From: Pseudoxanthomonas sp. PXM03 | Lineage (GTDB): Bacteria; Pseudomonadota; Gammaproteobacteria; Xanthomonadales; Xanthomonadaceae | Direction: 5' to 3' | NCBI RefSeq assembly: GCF_014852005.1 | Contig: NZ_JACVAU010000002.1 | Location: forward strand, 744,001 to 808,000 | DNA: 64,000 nucleotides | Part shown: in pieces, positions 32,844 through 44,443 of the stretch | How the letters are laid out: each line of letters starts with the position of its first letter | How positions within the stretch are numbered: the stretch's first letter is position 1 | Position numbers and translations under genes: made by a program | Notes under the pieces: generated by a model | Seen by the model: only the letters and a program-made list of their open reading frames with translations | Told to the model about the DNA's origin: nothing | Databases searched by the model: none

Positions 32844-34294
32844 GCCGGGTCCTTCGCGGTGAAGCCATGCGCGGCGATGTGTTGCGACATGTGGCCGATG
32901 TCACCGGCCCCCATCAGCAGCAACAGGTCGCCGTCCTGCAGCACGTCCGGCAGCACGTCGACCAGGTCCGCGACCTGGCTGACCACCACGGGCTCGTTGC
33001 GGCCACGCGCACGGATGGCGCGCGCCAGCGATTTCGAGTCGGCGCCTGCGATCGGCTGCTCACCGGCGGGGTACACCTCGCTCAGCACCAGCGCATCGAC
33101 CTCCGACAGGACCGCGGCAAACGCATCGAACTGGTCGCGCGTGCGGCTGTAGCGGTGCGGCTGGAAGGCCACGACCAGCCGCTTGTGCGGCCAGCCACCG
33201 CGTGCGGCGGCGAACACCGCCGCCAGTTCCTTCGGATGATGGCCGTAGTCATCGACGAGCTGCACGCGCGCGCCCTGCGGCGTGGCGATCTCGCCCAGGT
33301 CGTTGAAGCGGCGACCGATGCCGGCGAACTTCTCCAGCGCAGCCGCGATGTTCTCCGGCGACACGCCGAGCTGCCACCCGATGGCCGCCGCTGCAAGCGC
33401 GTTCTGCACGTTGTGGCGCCCCGGCAACGCCAGGCTGACGCGGATGCTCGCGTCCTCCGGCAGGCGCAGGGTGAAATGCATGCGGCCGCCGTCCTGCTCC
33501 ACGTCTTCGGCACGCACGTCGGCGTTCTCCGCGAAGCCATAGCTCATCACGTGGCGCGGCGTTTCCGCGGCAATGGCGGCGACTTCCGGATCGTCGATGC
33601 ACAGCACCGCCAGGCCGTAGAACGGCAGGCGCTGCAGGAATTCGGCGAAGGCCGCCTTCACGCGTTCGAAGTCGTTGCCGTAGTTCTCGAGATGATCCGC
33701 GTCGATGTTGGTGACGATGGAGATCAGCGGATTCAGGCGCAGGAAGCTGCCATCGCTTTCGTCGGCTTCCGCCACCAGCCATTGCCCGTCGCCGAGCTTG
33801 GCGTTGGCGCCGGCCGCGAGCAGCTGGCCACCGATGACGAAGGTCGGATCCAGCCCGCCTTCGCTCAGCACGGCGGCCGTGAGACTCGTCGTGGTGGTCT
33901 TGCCGTGCGTACCGGCGACCGCGATGCCGCGACGGAAACGCATCAGCTCGGCCAGCATCGCCGCACGCGGGACGATCGGGATGCGCTGGCTGCGCGCTTC
34001 CATCAGTTCGGGGTTGTCTTGCCTGATCGCACTGGAGACCACCACGCAATCGGTGCCCAGCACGTTGGAGGCATTGTGGCCGCGCATCACGCGCGCACCG
34101 AGCGACGCCAGGCGACGGGTCGCGGCGTTGTCGGCGTTGTCCGAACCGGATACTTCATAACCCAGCGTGCACAGCACTTCCGCGATGCCGCTCATGCCGG
34201 AGCCGCCGATGCCGACGAAGTGCACGCGGCGGAACTCCTTCGCCAGGTTGCCAGTGTGTTGCAGGCGGCGCTCGCGTGCAGCAGCCATCATCAT
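32840..34294 (-). CDS. murC: UDP-MurNAc-L-alanine ligase MurC
   Basis: A 484-residue Mur ligase that adds L-Ala to UDP-MurNAc. The N-terminal Rossmann domain has [16 protein letters not shown], and the ATP loop is [17 protein letters not shown] near residue 125. C-terminal [16 protein letters not shown] is family-typical. The start [11 protein letters not shown] overlaps the murG stop (ATGA). Its product is the substrate for the glutamate-adding enzyme, whose gene is not in this cluster. Confidence 0.97.
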   Translation of the reverse strand: MMMAAARERRLQHTGNLAKEFRRVHFVGIGGSGMSGIAEVLCTLGYEVSGSDNADNAATRRLASLGARVMRGHNASNVLGTDCVVVSSAIRQDNPELMEARSQRIPIVPRAAMLAELMRFRRGIAVAGTHGKTTTTSLTAAVLSEGGLDPTFVIGGQLLAAGANAKLGDGQWLVAEADESDGSFLRLNPLISIVTNIDADHLENYGNDFERVKAAFAEFLQRLPFYGLAVLCIDDPEVAAIAAETPRHVMSYGFAENADVRAEDVEQDGGRMHFTLRLPEDASIRVSLALPGRHNVQNALAAAAIGWQLGVSPENIAAALEKFAGIGRRFNDLGEIATPQGARVQLVDDYGHHPKELAAVFAAARGGWPHKRLVVAFQPHRYSRTRDQFDAFAAVLSEVDALVLSEVYPAGEQPIAGADSKSLARAIRARGRNEPVVVSQVADLVDVLPDVLQDGDLLLLMGAGDIGHMSQHIAAHGFTAKDPA

Positions 34295-35385
34295 GCCTGC
34301 GTCCTCATGTTCGTTGTTTCCTCGAGAATGATGTCGGCGATGCGGTCGGCCGCATCGGTCTTCGCCAGCGCGCGCGCGGCCTGCGCCATGGCCAGGCGCT
34401 TGTCGCTGTCACCAGCCAGCTGCCGCAGCGTGGTGGCCAGCGCGTCGGCCAGCATGTCGTCCTGCTTCAGCAGTACGGCTGCGCCACGCTCGACCAGGTA
34501 TTCGGCATTGCGGGTCTGGTGGTCATCGACGGCTTGCGCGAAGGGCACCAGGACACTGCCCACGCCGACCGCGCACAGCTCGGCCAGGGTCGAGGCGCCG
34601 GAGCGGCAGACCACCAGGTCAGCCCATGCGTACGCGGCCGCCATGTCGGTGATGAAGGCTTCCACGCTCGCGTCCACGCCGGCGTCCGCGTAGGCCCGGG
34701 CGGCTTCGTCGCGCAGCTTTTCGCCGCATTGGTGACGCACCTCGATGCTGCCCGCCGGCAACGTCGCGATGGCCTGCGGAACCGCGAGATTCAGCGCACG
34801 CGCGCCCTGGCTTCCGCCCAACACGAGCACGCGCAGTGGGCCACTGCGGCCCGCCAGGCGTTCGGCCGGCGGCGGCAGCACCGCGATCTCGTCCCGCACA
34901 GGATTGCCGACCACTTCCTCGCGCGACGGGAACGCACCGGGGAAACCGGTCATCACGCGGCGCGCGACCTTCACCAGCATGCGGTTGGTGAAACCCGCCG
35001 CGCGGTTCTGTTCGTGCACCAGCAGCGGCAAACCCATCAGGCGCGCGGCGACACCGCCGGGACCGGCAGCGAAACCACCGAAACTCACCACCGACCGCGG
35101 AGCGCGGCGGCGCAGCACGAAGCCTGCCGCGCGGATCGCGCGCAGCACGCGCACGGGCGCACCCAGCAACGCCAACCTGCCTTTGCCGCGCAGGCCGGTG
35201 ATGGCCAGCGTGTCCAGCGGAATGTCGTGCGGCGGCACCAGGCGCGTTTCCATTGCCCCGTCCGCACCCAGCCAGACCACCGGCACGCCGCGCGCGCGCA
35301 ACACCTTCGCCACGGCCAGCGCGGGGAAGATGTGGCCGCCGGTACCACCGGCCATGATCATGACGGGAGCGCCCGCACTACTCAT
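34291..35385 (-). CDS. murG: Lipid II synthase MurG
   Basis: A 364-residue GT-B glycosyltransferase that adds GlcNAc to lipid I on the inner face of the membrane. The glycine loop [16 protein letters not shown] is at the N-terminus. The second loop is [14 protein letters not shown], and the UDP-GlcNAc site is [17 protein letters not shown]. Overlaps ftsW and murC by ATGA on each side. Confidence 0.97.
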   Translation of the reverse strand: MSSAGAPVMIMAGGTGGHIFPALAVAKVLRARGVPVVWLGADGAMETRLVPPHDIPLDTLAITGLRGKGRLALLGAPVRVLRAIRAAGFVLRRRAPRSVVSFGGFAAGPGGVAARLMGLPLLVHEQNRAAGFTNRMLVKVARRVMTGFPGAFPSREEVVGNPVRDEIAVLPPPAERLAGRSGPLRVLVLGGSQGARALNLAVPQAIATLPAGSIEVRHQCGEKLRDEAARAYADAGVDASVEAFITDMAAAYAWADLVVCRSGASTLAELCAVGVGSVLVPFAQAVDDHQTRNAEYLVERGAAVLLKQDDMLADALATTLRQLAGDSDKRLAMAQAARALAKTDAADRIADIILEETTNMRTQA

Positions 35386-36677
35386 GCAATCCTCTCGAAC
35401 GTGGGCTCGACGCGTTGCTGCAGGCGGCTGGTGCCACGCAGCGTCTGCGAGAACGAAGCGGTCGCGGCAGGCACTGGGCGCGGATCGACCGGCGCAGGCG
35501 AATCACCCGCGCCCTGGATCACTTCCCCGCGCAGCGCGACCTGGCGCTGCGTACGCTCCAGTTCGTAGGACACGCGCAGCAGCAGGCCCATCGCCACGCA
35601 GGTCATCAGGATGCTGGAGCCGCCCGATGAGATCAGCGGCAGGGTCAGGCCCTTGGTCGGCAGCAGGCCCAGGTTCACGCCCATCGACACGAAGCTCTGC
35701 ATGCCGATCCACAGCGCGACGCCGAATGCGATGTAACCCGCGAAGTGCCTGCGCATTTCCACGCAGCGCAGGCCGATGACGAAGGCGCGCCCCACCAGCA
35801 GCGCGTACAGCGCCACCACCAGGCAAACGCCCACGAAGCCAAGCTCTTCGCCGATCACCGAGAAGATGAAATCGGTGTGCACTTCCGGCAGATAGTTGAG
35901 CTTGAGCACCGAACCGCCGAGGCCGATGCCGCCCCACTCGCCGCGACCGATCGCCATCAGCGCATTGGTCAGCTGGTAGCCGCTGCCGAACGGGTCGGCC
36001 CAGGGATCGGAGAACGAGGTCAGCCGGCGCATGCGGTATGGCTCGGCGATTGCGATCACCGCAAGGATCGGCAGGCCCACCAGCACCGGACCGAACATGC
36101 GCGGCATGTTGACGCCACCGAGCACCAGCATGCCGGCGGTGATCGCCAGCAGCAGCGAGGACGAACCGAAGTCCGGCTGCATCAGCAGCAGCGCGACCAG
36201 GACCACCACCACGCCCAACGGCTTGAGCATCGCGGCCCACGTTGCGTTGACCTCGTCGCGGAAGCGCACCAGGTAGCTGGCCAGCCAGACGATGAAGAAG
36301 ACCTTCACCGCTTCCACCACCTGGAAGTTGGACACGCCCAGGTTGATCCAGCGGTGCGCGCCCTTCACGCTCACGCCCAGCCCGGGCACGAACACGAGCA
36401 GCAGCAACACCACGCACCCCAACAGCAGCAGGTGGTTGCGCGCCTCGATGCTCTTCAGCTCGGTACGCATCACCCACCACGCCAGTCCCGCGCCGGCGAC
36501 GAGGAACATGCCGTGGCGGACCAGGTAGTAGAACGGATTGCCATGCTGGTAGATCGACGCCGACGCCACCATCACCACACCCAACGACGCCAGCGCCAGC
36601 ATGGCGCCGAGCAACCAGGGGTCGAAGCGGCCCCCGATGGCTTCAAGACGTGTGGCCTGGCGCGGCGTGTCGTTCAT
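35382..36677 (-). CDS. ftsW: Septal peptidoglycan polymerase FtsW
   Basis: A 431-residue SEDS-family membrane glycosyltransferase with about ten helices, which polymerises septal glycan with FtsI. It has [40 protein letters not shown] and [19 protein letters not shown] 36677 ([16 protein letters not shown]) overlaps the mraY stop by one base. In E. coli murD lies between mraY and ftsW; here they touch. Confidence 0.96.
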   Translation of the reverse strand: MNDTPRQATRLEAIGGRFDPWLLGAMLALASLGVVMVASASIYQHGNPFYYLVRHGMFLVAGAGLAWWVMRTELKSIEARNHLLLLGCVVLLLLVFVPGLGVSVKGAHRWINLGVSNFQVVEAVKVFFIVWLASYLVRFRDEVNATWAAMLKPLGVVVVLVALLLMQPDFGSSSLLLAITAGMLVLGGVNMPRMFGPVLVGLPILAVIAIAEPYRMRRLTSFSDPWADPFGSGYQLTNALMAIGRGEWGGIGLGGSVLKLNYLPEVHTDFIFSVIGEELGFVGVCLVVALYALLVGRAFVIGLRCVEMRRHFAGYIAFGVALWIGMQSFVSMGVNLGLLPTKGLTLPLISSGGSSILMTCVAMGLLLRVSYELERTQRQVALRGEVIQGAGDSPAPVDPRPVPAATASFSQTLRGTSRLQQRVEPTFERIA

Positions 36678-37762
36678 CAGCGCACCTTCAACGTGGCCAG
36701 GCCGACCAGGACCAGCACAACGGAGATGATCCAGAAGCGCACGATCACGCGCGGCTCCGGCCAGCCCTTCAGTTCGAAGTGGTGGTGGATCGGCGCCATG
36801 CGGAACACGCGCTTGCCGGTCAGCTTGAACGACGCCACCTGGATCATCACCGACAGCGTCTCGATGACGAAGATGCCGCCCATGATCACCAGCACCAGCT
36901 CCTGGCGCACGATCACCGCGATGGTGCCCAGCACGGCGCCGAGCGCCAGTGCGCCGATGTCGCCCATGAACACCATCGCCGGATACGTGTTGAACCACAG
37001 GAAGCCCAGGCCGGCGCCCGCGATGGCCGCGCAGATGATCGTCAGCTCGCCCGCGCCCGGCACCTGCGGGATCTGCAGATAGCTGGAGAACACCGCGTTG
37101 CCCGAGGCGTAGGCGAACACGCCCAACGCACAGGCCACCAGCACCGTGGGCATGATCGCCAGGCCATCCAGGCCATCGGTCAGGTTGACGGCGTTGGAGA
37201 AACCCACGATCCAGAAGTACGCAATGGCGACGAAGCTGATGCCCGCCAGCGGCAGCGCGATCGACTTGAAGAACGGCACGTAGAAGGTCGTGGCCGCCGG
37301 CACGTCGGCATACAGATAGAGATACAGGCCGGCGGCAAGGCCGAAGATCGACTGCAGCAAGTACTTCCAGCGCGACTTCAGGCCGTTGGGGTCGCGCTTG
37401 ACGATCTTGATCCAGTCGTCGTACCAGCCGATGGCGCCAAACGTCGCCATCACCAGCAGCACCACCCATACGTACTTGTTGCGCAGGTCGCCCCACAACA
37501 GTACCGACAGCAGTACCGTCACCAGGATCAGCGCGCCGCCCATCGTCGGCGTGCCGGCCTTGGAGAAGTGCGACTGCGGGCCGTCCTTGCGGATCGGTTG
37601 CCCGCCCTTCAACTGGCCGAGCTTGCGGATCACCGCCGGGCCGAGCCACAGCGACAGGAACAGCGACGTGAGCGCAGCGAGAATGCCGCGGAACGTCAGG
37701 TAGCCGAACAGGCCGAAGAAATTCTCCAGGCTCTGCAACCAGCGAGCCAGCTCAAGCAACAT
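36677..37762 (-). CDS. mraY: Phospho-MurNAc-pentapeptide transferase MraY
   Basis: A 361-residue membrane enzyme making lipid I from UDP-MurNAc-pentapeptide and undecaprenyl phosphate. It has ten helices and the motifs [30 protein letters not shown] and the histidine motif [18 protein letters not shown] 37762 gives [12 protein letters not shown], with an 11-base overlap with the end of murF. Confidence 0.97.
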   Translation of the reverse strand: MLLELARWLQSLENFFGLFGYLTFRGILAALTSLFLSLWLGPAVIRKLGQLKGGQPIRKDGPQSHFSKAGTPTMGGALILVTVLLSVLLWGDLRNKYVWVVLLVMATFGAIGWYDDWIKIVKRDPNGLKSRWKYLLQSIFGLAAGLYLYLYADVPAATTFYVPFFKSIALPLAGISFVAIAYFWIVGFSNAVNLTDGLDGLAIMPTVLVACALGVFAYASGNAVFSSYLQIPQVPGAGELTIICAAIAGAGLGFLWFNTYPAMVFMGDIGALALGAVLGTIAVIVRQELVLVIMGGIFVIETLSVMIQVASFKLTGKRVFRMAPIHHHFELKGWPEPRVIVRFWIISVVLVLVGLATLKVR

Positions 37763-39131
37763 GCGATGTGTCCTCCCCGGTGGACAGCAAGATGGCGACG
37801 ATCCGGTCCATCGCGCTGCCACGCGACCCCTTGACCAGGCAGCGCACACCGGGCCGCAGCTCGACGCCCAGGGCATCGGCCAGCGCAGCATGGCTGTCGA
37901 ACGGATGCGCGCCTTCACCGAAGGCGACGGCAGCGGCGGCACTGAGCGGACCCAGCGTGTACAGGCGACGGATCCCGGCGGCCTTGGCGCGACGACCGGC
38001 ATCGGCATGCAGCGCCTCGGCATCGTCGCCCAGCTCGCGCATGTCCCCGAGTACCAGCCACCCTTCGCCACCGGCCTGCGCACTCGCCGCGGCCAGCGTG
38101 TCGATGGCGGCCACCAGCGAGCCAGGATTGGCGTTGTAACTGTCGTCGATCACCACCGCGCCATTGGCGAGCGCGTGCGCCACCTGGCGACCCGCCACCG
38201 GCTGTGCGGCCGACAGGCCCTCGGCGATGATGGCGAGTGACACGCCGCAAGCCATCGCAATGCCGGCGGCCGCCAGCGCATTCAGCACGTTGTGCCGGCC
38301 CGGCAGGTGCAGGCTCACGCCCACCTCGCCGTGCGGAGCGACCAGTACGAAATCCGAGCCCTCCGCCGTTGCGTGGATATCGCGCGCGGAGAGGTCGGCC
38401 GTGGTCTCCAGGCCGAAGCGCAGGATCCGGCGATCCGGCACGCGGCTGGCGAAGTACTCGGCGAAGGCATCGTCGGCGTTGATCACCGCGGTACCGTCGG
38501 CGGGCAAGGCGTCGTAGATGGCGCCCTTGGTCTCCGCCACGCCCATCAACGAGCCCATGCGCTCCAGATGGGCGGCAGCGATGTTGTTCACCAGCGCCAC
38601 TTCCGGCGTCACGATGTCGGTCAGGTAGGCGATGTCGCCCGGCTTGCCCGCACCCATTTCGTAGACCGAGAAGTCGGCATCGTCGGGCGCGTCGATGACG
38701 GCCATCGGCAAGCCGACCTCGTTGTTGCGGTTGCCGGGATTGAAGTAGGTGACGCCAGCGCGCTGCAGGATGGAGACCACCAGCGTCTTGACCGTGGTCT
38801 TGCCGTTGCTGCCGGTGATGGCCACGGTCTTCTCCACCCGGTCGCGCTGCAGGCCGGCGGCGATGCGCGCGATCGCCAGCAGCGTGTCCGGCACGACGAC
38901 CTGCGGCACGTCGACCTTCACCTCATGGTCGACCAGCACGGCGGCAGCGCCGCGCATGGACGCGTCGTAGGCGAAATCATGTCCATCGAACCGCTCGCCG
39001 CGCAGGGCGACGTACAGGCTGCCCGGCACCAGCGTGCGCGTGTCGTGGGTCAGCGAGCCGATCACGAGGTCATCGCCCAGCAGTTCACCGCCCGCCCAGT
39101 GCGCCAACAGGGAAAGGGGAAGACGCTTCAT
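37752..39131 (-). CDS. murF: UDP-MurNAc-tripeptide D-Ala-D-Ala ligase MurF
   Basis: A 459-residue Mur ligase that attaches D-Ala-D-Ala to the tripeptide. The ATP loop is [14 protein letters not shown] near residue 106, the central domain has [16 protein letters not shown], and [13 protein letters not shown] follows. Coupled to murE upstream (ATGA) and mraY downstream. Confidence 0.96.
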   Translation of the reverse strand: MKRLPLSLLAHWAGGELLGDDLVIGSLTHDTRTLVPGSLYVALRGERFDGHDFAYDASMRGAAAVLVDHEVKVDVPQVVVPDTLLAIARIAAGLQRDRVEKTVAITGSNGKTTVKTLVVSILQRAGVTYFNPGNRNNEVGLPMAVIDAPDDADFSVYEMGAGKPGDIAYLTDIVTPEVALVNNIAAAHLERMGSLMGVAETKGAIYDALPADGTAVINADDAFAEYFASRVPDRRILRFGLETTADLSARDIHATAEGSDFVLVAPHGEVGVSLHLPGRHNVLNALAAAGIAMACGVSLAIIAEGLSAAQPVAGRQVAHALANGAVVIDDSYNANPGSLVAAIDTLAAASAQAGGEGWLVLGDMRELGDDAEALHADAGRRAKAAGIRRLYTLGPLSAAAAVAFGEGAHPFDSHAALADALGVELRPGVRCLVKGSRGSAMDRIVAILLSTGEDTSHVA

Positions 39132-40612
39132 CGGCGCTCCTCCAGTGCCTGACGCGACACGGCGGTGTCATCGAACGGGTGCTTCACGCCATGGATTTCC
39201 TGGTAAGGCTCGTGACCCTTGCCTGCGACCAGCACGATGTCGTCGGCGCCGGCCTGCGCGATCGCTTGCGCGATCGCCTGTGCGCGGTCGCGCTGCACCG
39301 TGACGGCGTCCGGACGGGAGAAGCCCGCCATGATGTCCGCCACGATGCGGTCGCCATCTTCGGTGCGCGGATTGTCGTCGGTGACCACCACCACGTCCGC
39401 CAGGCGCTCGGCAATCGCGGCCATCTGCGGACGCTTGCCCGCGTCGCGATCGCCGCCGCAGCCGAACACGCAGAAGAGCCTGCCCTGCACGTGGTCGCGC
39501 AGGCTGGCCAGCGCCTGTTCCAGCGCGTCCGGCGTGTGCGCGTAGTCGATGACGACCAGCGGGCGAAGGTTGCCTGCGGCATCGCTGTCGCCGCCGAGCC
39601 GGTTCATCCGGCCATGGATCGGCGCCAGGCGCGACAGCGTGCGCGCGATGTCGGCCGTGGTATCGCCCAGTGCATGCAGCGCGCCGGCGACCGCCAGCAG
39701 ATTGTCCACGTTGAAGCGCCCCAGCAGGCGCGACTGCACGGGCTGCACGTCGTCGCCGACGACCAGTTCGAACGCGATGCCGTTACCGTCCAGGCGCAGC
39801 GCATCCGCACGCACGCTGGCCTCGGCCTGCCCGCGCGAGCTCACGCCGATGCGCTGCAAGCCATGCGGCAGGCGCGCGAACAGGTCGCGCCCGTAGGCAT
39901 CGTCGAGATTGACCACGCCAGCCTTCAGGCCGGCACGGAAGAACAGCAGCGACTTCGCGGCGCCGTAGCGTTCCATGTCGCCGTGGTAGTCCAGATGGTC
40001 GCGGGTGAGGTTGGTGAACACCCCGACATCGAAATGCACGGCGTCCACGCGGCCCTGGTCCAGCGCATGCGAACTGACTTCCATCGCGACGGCCTTGGCG
40101 CCGGCGTCGCGGAACTGCGCCAGCAGCGCATGCATCTGCAGCACCAGCGGCGTGGTGAAGCCGGTGGGCACCACTTCGCCGTACATGCCGGCGCCCAGGG
40201 TGCCCACGGTCGCGCAGCGCACGCCGCGCAGGTGCCACGCCTGCGCCAGCAGCTGTACGGTCGATGTCTTGCCGTTGGTGCCGGTGACGCCGACCATCTT
40301 CATGTCGTGCGACGGCGCCGCGTGGAAGCGGTCGGCCATGACGCCCATGCGCGCGCGCAGGCCGGGCACCGCGATCGCATCGCGCGGCGCCTCCAGTCCG
40401 TCCGGCACCGGCGGCTCGAACAGGATCGCGCTGGCGCCGTTTTCCTTCGCCTGTGCGGCGAAGTTCAGGCCATGCGCACCGAACCCGGCGATGGCGACGA
40501 AGGCATCGCCCGGCTGCACGCTGCGGCTGTCCAGCGTCAGGCCACGCACGACGATGTCGCGCGGCACCTCCACGTCGGGCAGCAGTTCGGCCAGGGCCAT
40601 CATCCGCCTCAT
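39128..40612 (-). CDS. murE: UDP-MurNAc-dipeptide meso-DAP ligase MurE
   Basis: A 494-residue Mur ligase that adds the third stem residue. The ATP loop is [16 protein letters not shown] near residue 114. The DNPR motif ([12 protein letters not shown], near 412) marks specificity for meso-diaminopimelate rather than lysine. The ATG at 40612 ([11 protein letters not shown]) overlaps the ftsI stop as ATGA, which settles the start against the longer frame. Confidence 0.97.
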   Translation of the reverse strand: MRRMMALAELLPDVEVPRDIVVRGLTLDSRSVQPGDAFVAIAGFGAHGLNFAAQAKENGASAILFEPPVPDGLEAPRDAIAVPGLRARMGVMADRFHAAPSHDMKMVGVTGTNGKTSTVQLLAQAWHLRGVRCATVGTLGAGMYGEVVPTGFTTPLVLQMHALLAQFRDAGAKAVAMEVSSHALDQGRVDAVHFDVGVFTNLTRDHLDYHGDMERYGAAKSLLFFRAGLKAGVVNLDDAYGRDLFARLPHGLQRIGVSSRGQAEASVRADALRLDGNGIAFELVVGDDVQPVQSRLLGRFNVDNLLAVAGALHALGDTTADIARTLSRLAPIHGRMNRLGGDSDAAGNLRPLVVIDYAHTPDALEQALASLRDHVQGRLFCVFGCGGDRDAGKRPQMAAIAERLADVVVVTDDNPRTEDGDRIVADIMAGFSRPDAVTVQRDRAQAIAQAIAQAGADDIVLVAGKGHEPYQEIHGVKHPFDDTAVSRQALEERR

Positions 40613-42453
40613 CGCGTCGCCCCTGTCGCCGGCAACACGGCCCGCGGGGCGTCGAACGCGGACGGGTCCATCGTGTCGACGGCGTCGTCGACGAGGGCCG
40701 CCGGCACGGGTGCGCTGCCTCCGTTGGGCTTCTGCGTGTTCCTGGCCTGCGCGGCGAGCCACGCCTCGATGTCATCCGGCGGCACGTCCATCAGGCGCAA
40801 TGTTCCGTCCATCACGTCGTGGAATACGGGGGCGGCGACCAGGCCGCCGTAATAGCCGCCTTCCTGCGAGTCGTTGATCACCACGACGGCGGCGAAACGC
40901 GGATTGCTGGCGGGCACCAGGCCGGCGAAGAACGACGCGTAGCGACCTTTCGCATAGCCGCCGCCGGACGCGATGCGGGCCGTACCGGTCTTGCCCGCCA
41001 CCCGATAGCCGAGCACGCCGGCACGCTTGGCGCCACCCTCGGTCACCACGGTTTCCATCATGCCGACGACTTCGCGCGCGATCGCCGGATCCAGCACCTG
41101 CGGCGCTTCGCCCCGCTGACCCTTCACGAACGTCGGCGTCACCAGCCGGCCGCCATTGCCCAGCGCCGAGTAGGCGCGCGCGATCTGCAGCGGCGTGACC
41201 GCCAGGCCGTAGCCGTACGACATGGTCGCCTTCTGCAGGCCATTCCAGCGATCCGGCGGCGCCAGCATGCCGGCGGACTCGCCCGGGAAGCCGCTGCCGG
41301 GCTTCTGGCCGTAGCCGAAGCTGTGGATGCTCTCGTAGAAGTAGGCATTCGGGAGCTTCTCTGCAATCTTGATCGAGCCGATGTTCGAGCTCTTGGTGAT
41401 GACGCCCGTGACGGTCAGCACGCCGTTGTTCCGGGGAACATCCCTGATGGTGTAGCGGCTGTTCAACGCCATGTAGCCCGGATTGGTGTTGATCAGCGTC
41501 GAGGGCGTGACCACGCCCGCCCTCAATGCCGTCGACACGGTCAAGGGCTTCATCGTCGAGCCCGGCTCGATCATGTCGGTCAGGGCGCGGTTGCGGCGCG
41601 CGTCCGGCTTCACCCGCTCGATCGCGTTGGGGTTGTAGGTCGGCAGGTTGACCATCGCCAGCACTTCACCGGTGGCCACGTCCATGATCACGATCGAGCC
41701 GCTGCTGGCCTGGTGCTCGAGCAGTGCATTGCGCAGCTCGCGGTGCGCGAGGTACTGGATACGGCGGTCGATGCTGAGCGTCAGGTCCTTGCCCGGCTGT
41801 GCGGAGCGGATCAGGTCGACGTTCTCCACGATGCGGCCACGGTTGTCGCGGATCACCTTCTGGGCACCGGGCGTGCCGCTGAGCCATTCGTCGAACGCCA
41901 GCTCCAGGCCTTCCTGGCCGCGGTCGTCGATGTTGGTGAAGCCGAGCACGTGGGCCATCGCCGGCCCCTGCGGATAGAAGCGGCGGAATTCGCGCTGCGA
42001 GAACACGCCGGGAATCTTGTGCGCCAGGATCCGCTGCGCCTCGTCCGGATTGATCCGGCGCTTGAGGTACAGGAATTCCTTGTCGGCCTTCTGCGACAGG
42101 CGGTTGGTCAGGTGGTCGACCGGCACGCCCAGCGCCTTCGCCAGCTCGGGCAGACGATCCGGCGCCTTCAACAGCTCCTGCGGATTGCCCCATACCGATT
42201 CCACCGGGGACGACACCGCGACCGGCTCACCATTGCGGTCGGTGATCATGCCGCGCGAGGTGGGGATGGGGATCTCGCGCAGGAAGCGCGCATCGCCCTG
42301 CCGCTGGTAGAAGTCGTGGTTGATCAGCTGCACATAGGCTGCGCGACCGACCAGGCTGATCGAGCACAGGCCCATCGCGCCCAGCACCAGCGCAAGGCGT
42401 CCGCGAAGGTTGAACCGGGCGCGGTTGCGGTTTTTCGCGGGCGCGGCGTTCAT
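40609..42453 (-). CDS. ftsI: Septal transpeptidase FtsI (PBP3)
   Basis: A 614-residue class B penicillin-binding protein that cross-links septal peptidoglycan. A cytoplasmic basic tail, one transmembrane helix (about 20-40) and a dimerisation domain precede the transpeptidase domain. The catalytic STMK ([12 protein letters not shown]) is near residue 300, KSSN near 355 and KTGT ([11 protein letters not shown]) near 487. The C-terminal ~45 residues are Ala/Pro/Asp-rich. Coupled to ftsL and murE by ATGA overlaps. Confidence 0.97.
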   Translation of the reverse strand: MNAAPAKNRNRARFNLRGRLALVLGAMGLCSISLVGRAAYVQLINHDFYQRQGDARFLREIPIPTSRGMITDRNGEPVAVSSPVESVWGNPQELLKAPDRLPELAKALGVPVDHLTNRLSQKADKEFLYLKRRINPDEAQRILAHKIPGVFSQREFRRFYPQGPAMAHVLGFTNIDDRGQEGLELAFDEWLSGTPGAQKVIRDNRGRIVENVDLIRSAQPGKDLTLSIDRRIQYLAHRELRNALLEHQASSGSIVIMDVATGEVLAMVNLPTYNPNAIERVKPDARRNRALTDMIEPGSTMKPLTVSTALRAGVVTPSTLINTNPGYMALNSRYTIRDVPRNNGVLTVTGVITKSSNIGSIKIAEKLPNAYFYESIHSFGYGQKPGSGFPGESAGMLAPPDRWNGLQKATMSYGYGLAVTPLQIARAYSALGNGGRLVTPTFVKGQRGEAPQVLDPAIAREVVGMMETVVTEGGAKRAGVLGYRVAGKTGTARIASGGGYAKGRYASFFAGLVPASNPRFAAVVVINDSQEGGYYGGLVAAPVFHDVMDGTLRLMDVPPDDIEAWLAAQARNTQKPNGGSAPVPAALVDDAVDTMDPSAFDAPRAVLPATGATR

Positions 42454-42713
42454 GGCCTGATCACCACCACGTCAGCCGTCTCGGGGAACTTCATGCCCAG
42501 GCGGACGCGTGCCACCTGGTCGATGCGCGTGGCCTCGGCGACGGTGGCCTGCTCCAGCTGCAGGCGGCCGAACTCGACGTTCAGTTCGTCGCGGGCACGC
42601 TCCAGCCGCGTGACTTCATCGAACAGCACGCGGTGGCGATGGCGCGCGTACACCACGCCGATCGCCGAGGCGATGCTGGCCAGCACCAGCACAATCAGCA
42701 GGAAGCGGGTCAT
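42450..42713 (-). CDS. ftsL: Cell division protein FtsL
   Basis: An 87-residue bitopic protein. It starts [20 protein letters not shown], which is the transmembrane helix, followed by a coiled-coil stretch ([20 protein letters not shown]). It forms the FtsQ-FtsB-FtsL complex that activates FtsWI. Its position between rsmH and ftsI and its four-base overlaps on both sides support the assignment despite low sequence conservation. Confidence 0.9.
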   Translation of the reverse strand: MTRFLLIVLVLASIASAIGVVYARHRHRVLFDEVTRLERARDELNVEFGRLQLEQATVAEATRIDQVARVRLGMKFPETADVVVIRP

Positions 42714-43678
42714 GCCGCCACCTCCAGCTTCTCCGCCACGCGCAACACCGCGCTGCGTGCGCGCGGGTTGGAAGAGACTTCGTCGGGTTCGCCCTTCTGT
42801 CCACTGCCGATCGCACGCAGCGTGGGCACGAAGGTGTCCGCCACGGGCAGGCGTCGATTGGCCGGCGGCGCCTTCGCATGCCGGTTGATGAACTGCTTGA
42901 CGATGCGGTCTTCCAGCGAATGGAAGCTGATCACCGCCAACCGGCCGCCCACCTTGAGCCGCGCCAGCGCGGCGTCCAGCCCGACCTCGAGATCGGCCAG
43001 TTCGCGATTGATGTGGATGCGGATGGCCTGGAAGCTGCGCGTGGCCGGATGGATCTTGTCGCCGCGCGGCATCACCGACGCGATCGCGGCGGCCAGGTCG
43101 GCGGTACGCACGAACGGCTGGGTGGCGCGGCGCGCGACGAGGGCGCGCGCGATGCGGCGGCTCTGCTTCTCTTCGCCGTAGGTCCAGAGGATGTCGGCGA
43201 TCTCGCGCTCTTCGGCGCGTGCGATCCAGTCGGCGGCGCTTTCGCCGGCATCGGGATCCATGCGCATGTCCAGCGGACCATCCTTGCCGAAGCTGAAGCC
43301 GCGCTCGGCGACATCGAGCTGGGGCGACGACACGCCCAGGTCGAGCAGCACGCCATCCAGGCCTGCGGCGGTTTCATCCCACTGAGCGAGCGAGGCGAAG
43401 CTGCCGCGGAAGATCGACACGCGCGCGTCGCCCGCGAACATCTGTTCGGCATGCGCGATCGCGTCGGGATCCTTGTCCATCAACAGCAGCCGGCCTCCCG
43501 GGCCGAGTTGTTGCAGCACGCCGCGCGCGTGGCCTCCGCGCCCGAAGGTGCCGTCCAGGTATGTTCCGTCCCCTTTCACCTGCAGCCCTTCCATGACCTG
43601 CGTGTACAACACCGGCAAGTGCAGCGCTGGGAGGTGACCGGCCGGCGCGGACTGCCGCTTGCCGTCACCCTTGCTCAC
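42710..43678 (-). CDS. rsmH: 16S rRNA m4C1402 methyltransferase RsmH
   Basis: A 322-residue SAM-dependent methyltransferase (MraW) that N4-methylates C1402 in 16S rRNA. It has [47 protein letters not shown] and the C-terminal [15 protein letters not shown]. The second gene of the dcw operon; overlaps mraZ (43675-43678) and ftsL. Confidence 0.97.
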   Translation of the reverse strand: MSKGDGKRQSAPAGHLPALHLPVLYTQVMEGLQVKGDGTYLDGTFGRGGHARGVLQQLGPGGRLLLMDKDPDAIAHAEQMFAGDARVSIFRGSFASLAQWDETAAGLDGVLLDLGVSSPQLDVAERGFSFGKDGPLDMRMDPDAGESAADWIARAEEREIADILWTYGEEKQSRRIARALVARRATQPFVRTADLAAAIASVMPRGDKIHPATRSFQAIRIHINRELADLEVGLDAALARLKVGGRLAVISFHSLEDRIVKQFINRHAKAPPANRRLPVADTFVPTLRAIGSGQKGEPDEVSSNPRARSAVLRVAEKLEVAA

Positions 43679-44121
43679 AAGCGCAGCTCGAGCATGTGTG
43701 CGCTCAGATCGTCGTCAGTGAGGGTCTGACGGATCTGCGCGTGGTGCGCCTGTTCGCTCCAGAGTTCGAACTTCTCGCCCATGCCCAGCAGCACGGCCTT
43801 CTTCTCGATGCCCACCGCACTGCGATGACTGGCCGGGATGCTGATGCGCCCATTGCCGTCCAGTTCCACGGGCGAGGCGGCACCGACCAGCTTCAGTTGC
43901 AGGTTGCGGTGCGCGCGCTGGGTGCTGGGCAGCTTGTTGACGTCATCGCGTACGCGCTGCCAGACCTGTTCCGGGTAGAGATAGAGGCTGCCGGCTTCGA
44001 AGGGGTTGTAGGTGATGACCAGGCGATTGCCACACTCGCGCGCGACGAGGTCGCGGTACGCGGTGGGCACCGCGAGCCGTCCCTTGTCGTCCACTGTGAT
44101 GGCGGTCTCACCCTGAAACAC
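43675..44121 (-). CDS. mraZ: Transcriptional regulator MraZ
   Basis: A 148-residue DNA-binding protein made of two SpoVT/AbrB-like halves ([18 protein letters not shown] and [19 protein letters not shown]). MraZ represses its own dcw operon by binding direct repeats near the promoter. A matching 10-base repeat array lies directly upstream. It opens the chain of overlapping genes. Confidence 0.96.
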   Translation of the reverse strand: MFQGETAITVDDKGRLAVPTAYRDLVARECGNRLVITYNPFEAGSLYLYPEQVWQRVRDDVNKLPSTQRAHRNLQLKLVGAASPVELDGNGRISIPASHRSAVGIEKKAVLLGMGEKFELWSEQAHHAQIRQTLTDDDLSAHMLELRL

Positions 44122-44160
44122 GGCCCCTGCCTTCCCGGTTCGCTAAAAGAGCGATCAATT

Positions 44161-44233
44161 GAACCACGGAAAACCACTAAAAACCCGGTTTTCCCTCCGT
44201 TACCCACCTTAGCACTGCGCACAGGGTTGTCAA
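44161..44233 (-). promoter_or_regulatory. mraZ promoter with MraZ-type repeat operator
   Basis: On the minus strand, TTGACA (44228-44233) is followed after 16 bases by TAAGGT (44206-44211). Overlapping and downstream of the -10 come five 10-base units: GTGGGTAACG, GAGGGAAAAC, CGGGTTTTTA, GTGGTTTTCC, GTGGTTCAAT. MraZ boxes are TGGG-type repeats with 10-base spacing, so this is a likely autorepression site. The remaining bases to 44443 hold no gene. Confidence 0.7.
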
Positions 44234-44430
44234 CAGGAAAGCGGACGGGAAATCGCTTGGCGGATCAATGGCTTGCAGCAAACTTCAGAGACTTGTTCAA
44301 GCCTTATCCACAAGTTGCTGTTTCGTCTCAAATTTTGAGATTGAGGAAGGATTCAGTGAGGTGATCGTCGTTTCACATATCGGCTGGCGACGACGCTGGG
44401 GCCGGAGTGGAACTGCGCAAACCGCCGGTC

Positions 44431-44436
44431 CAGAAT
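44431..44436 (+). promoter_or_regulatory. -10 box for a possible leaderless NRDE transcript
   Basis: CAGAAT ends seven bases before the ATG at 44444, with no ribosome binding site between. No clear -35 is seen. Confidence 0.35.
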
Positions 44437-44443
44437 CCTCCCC

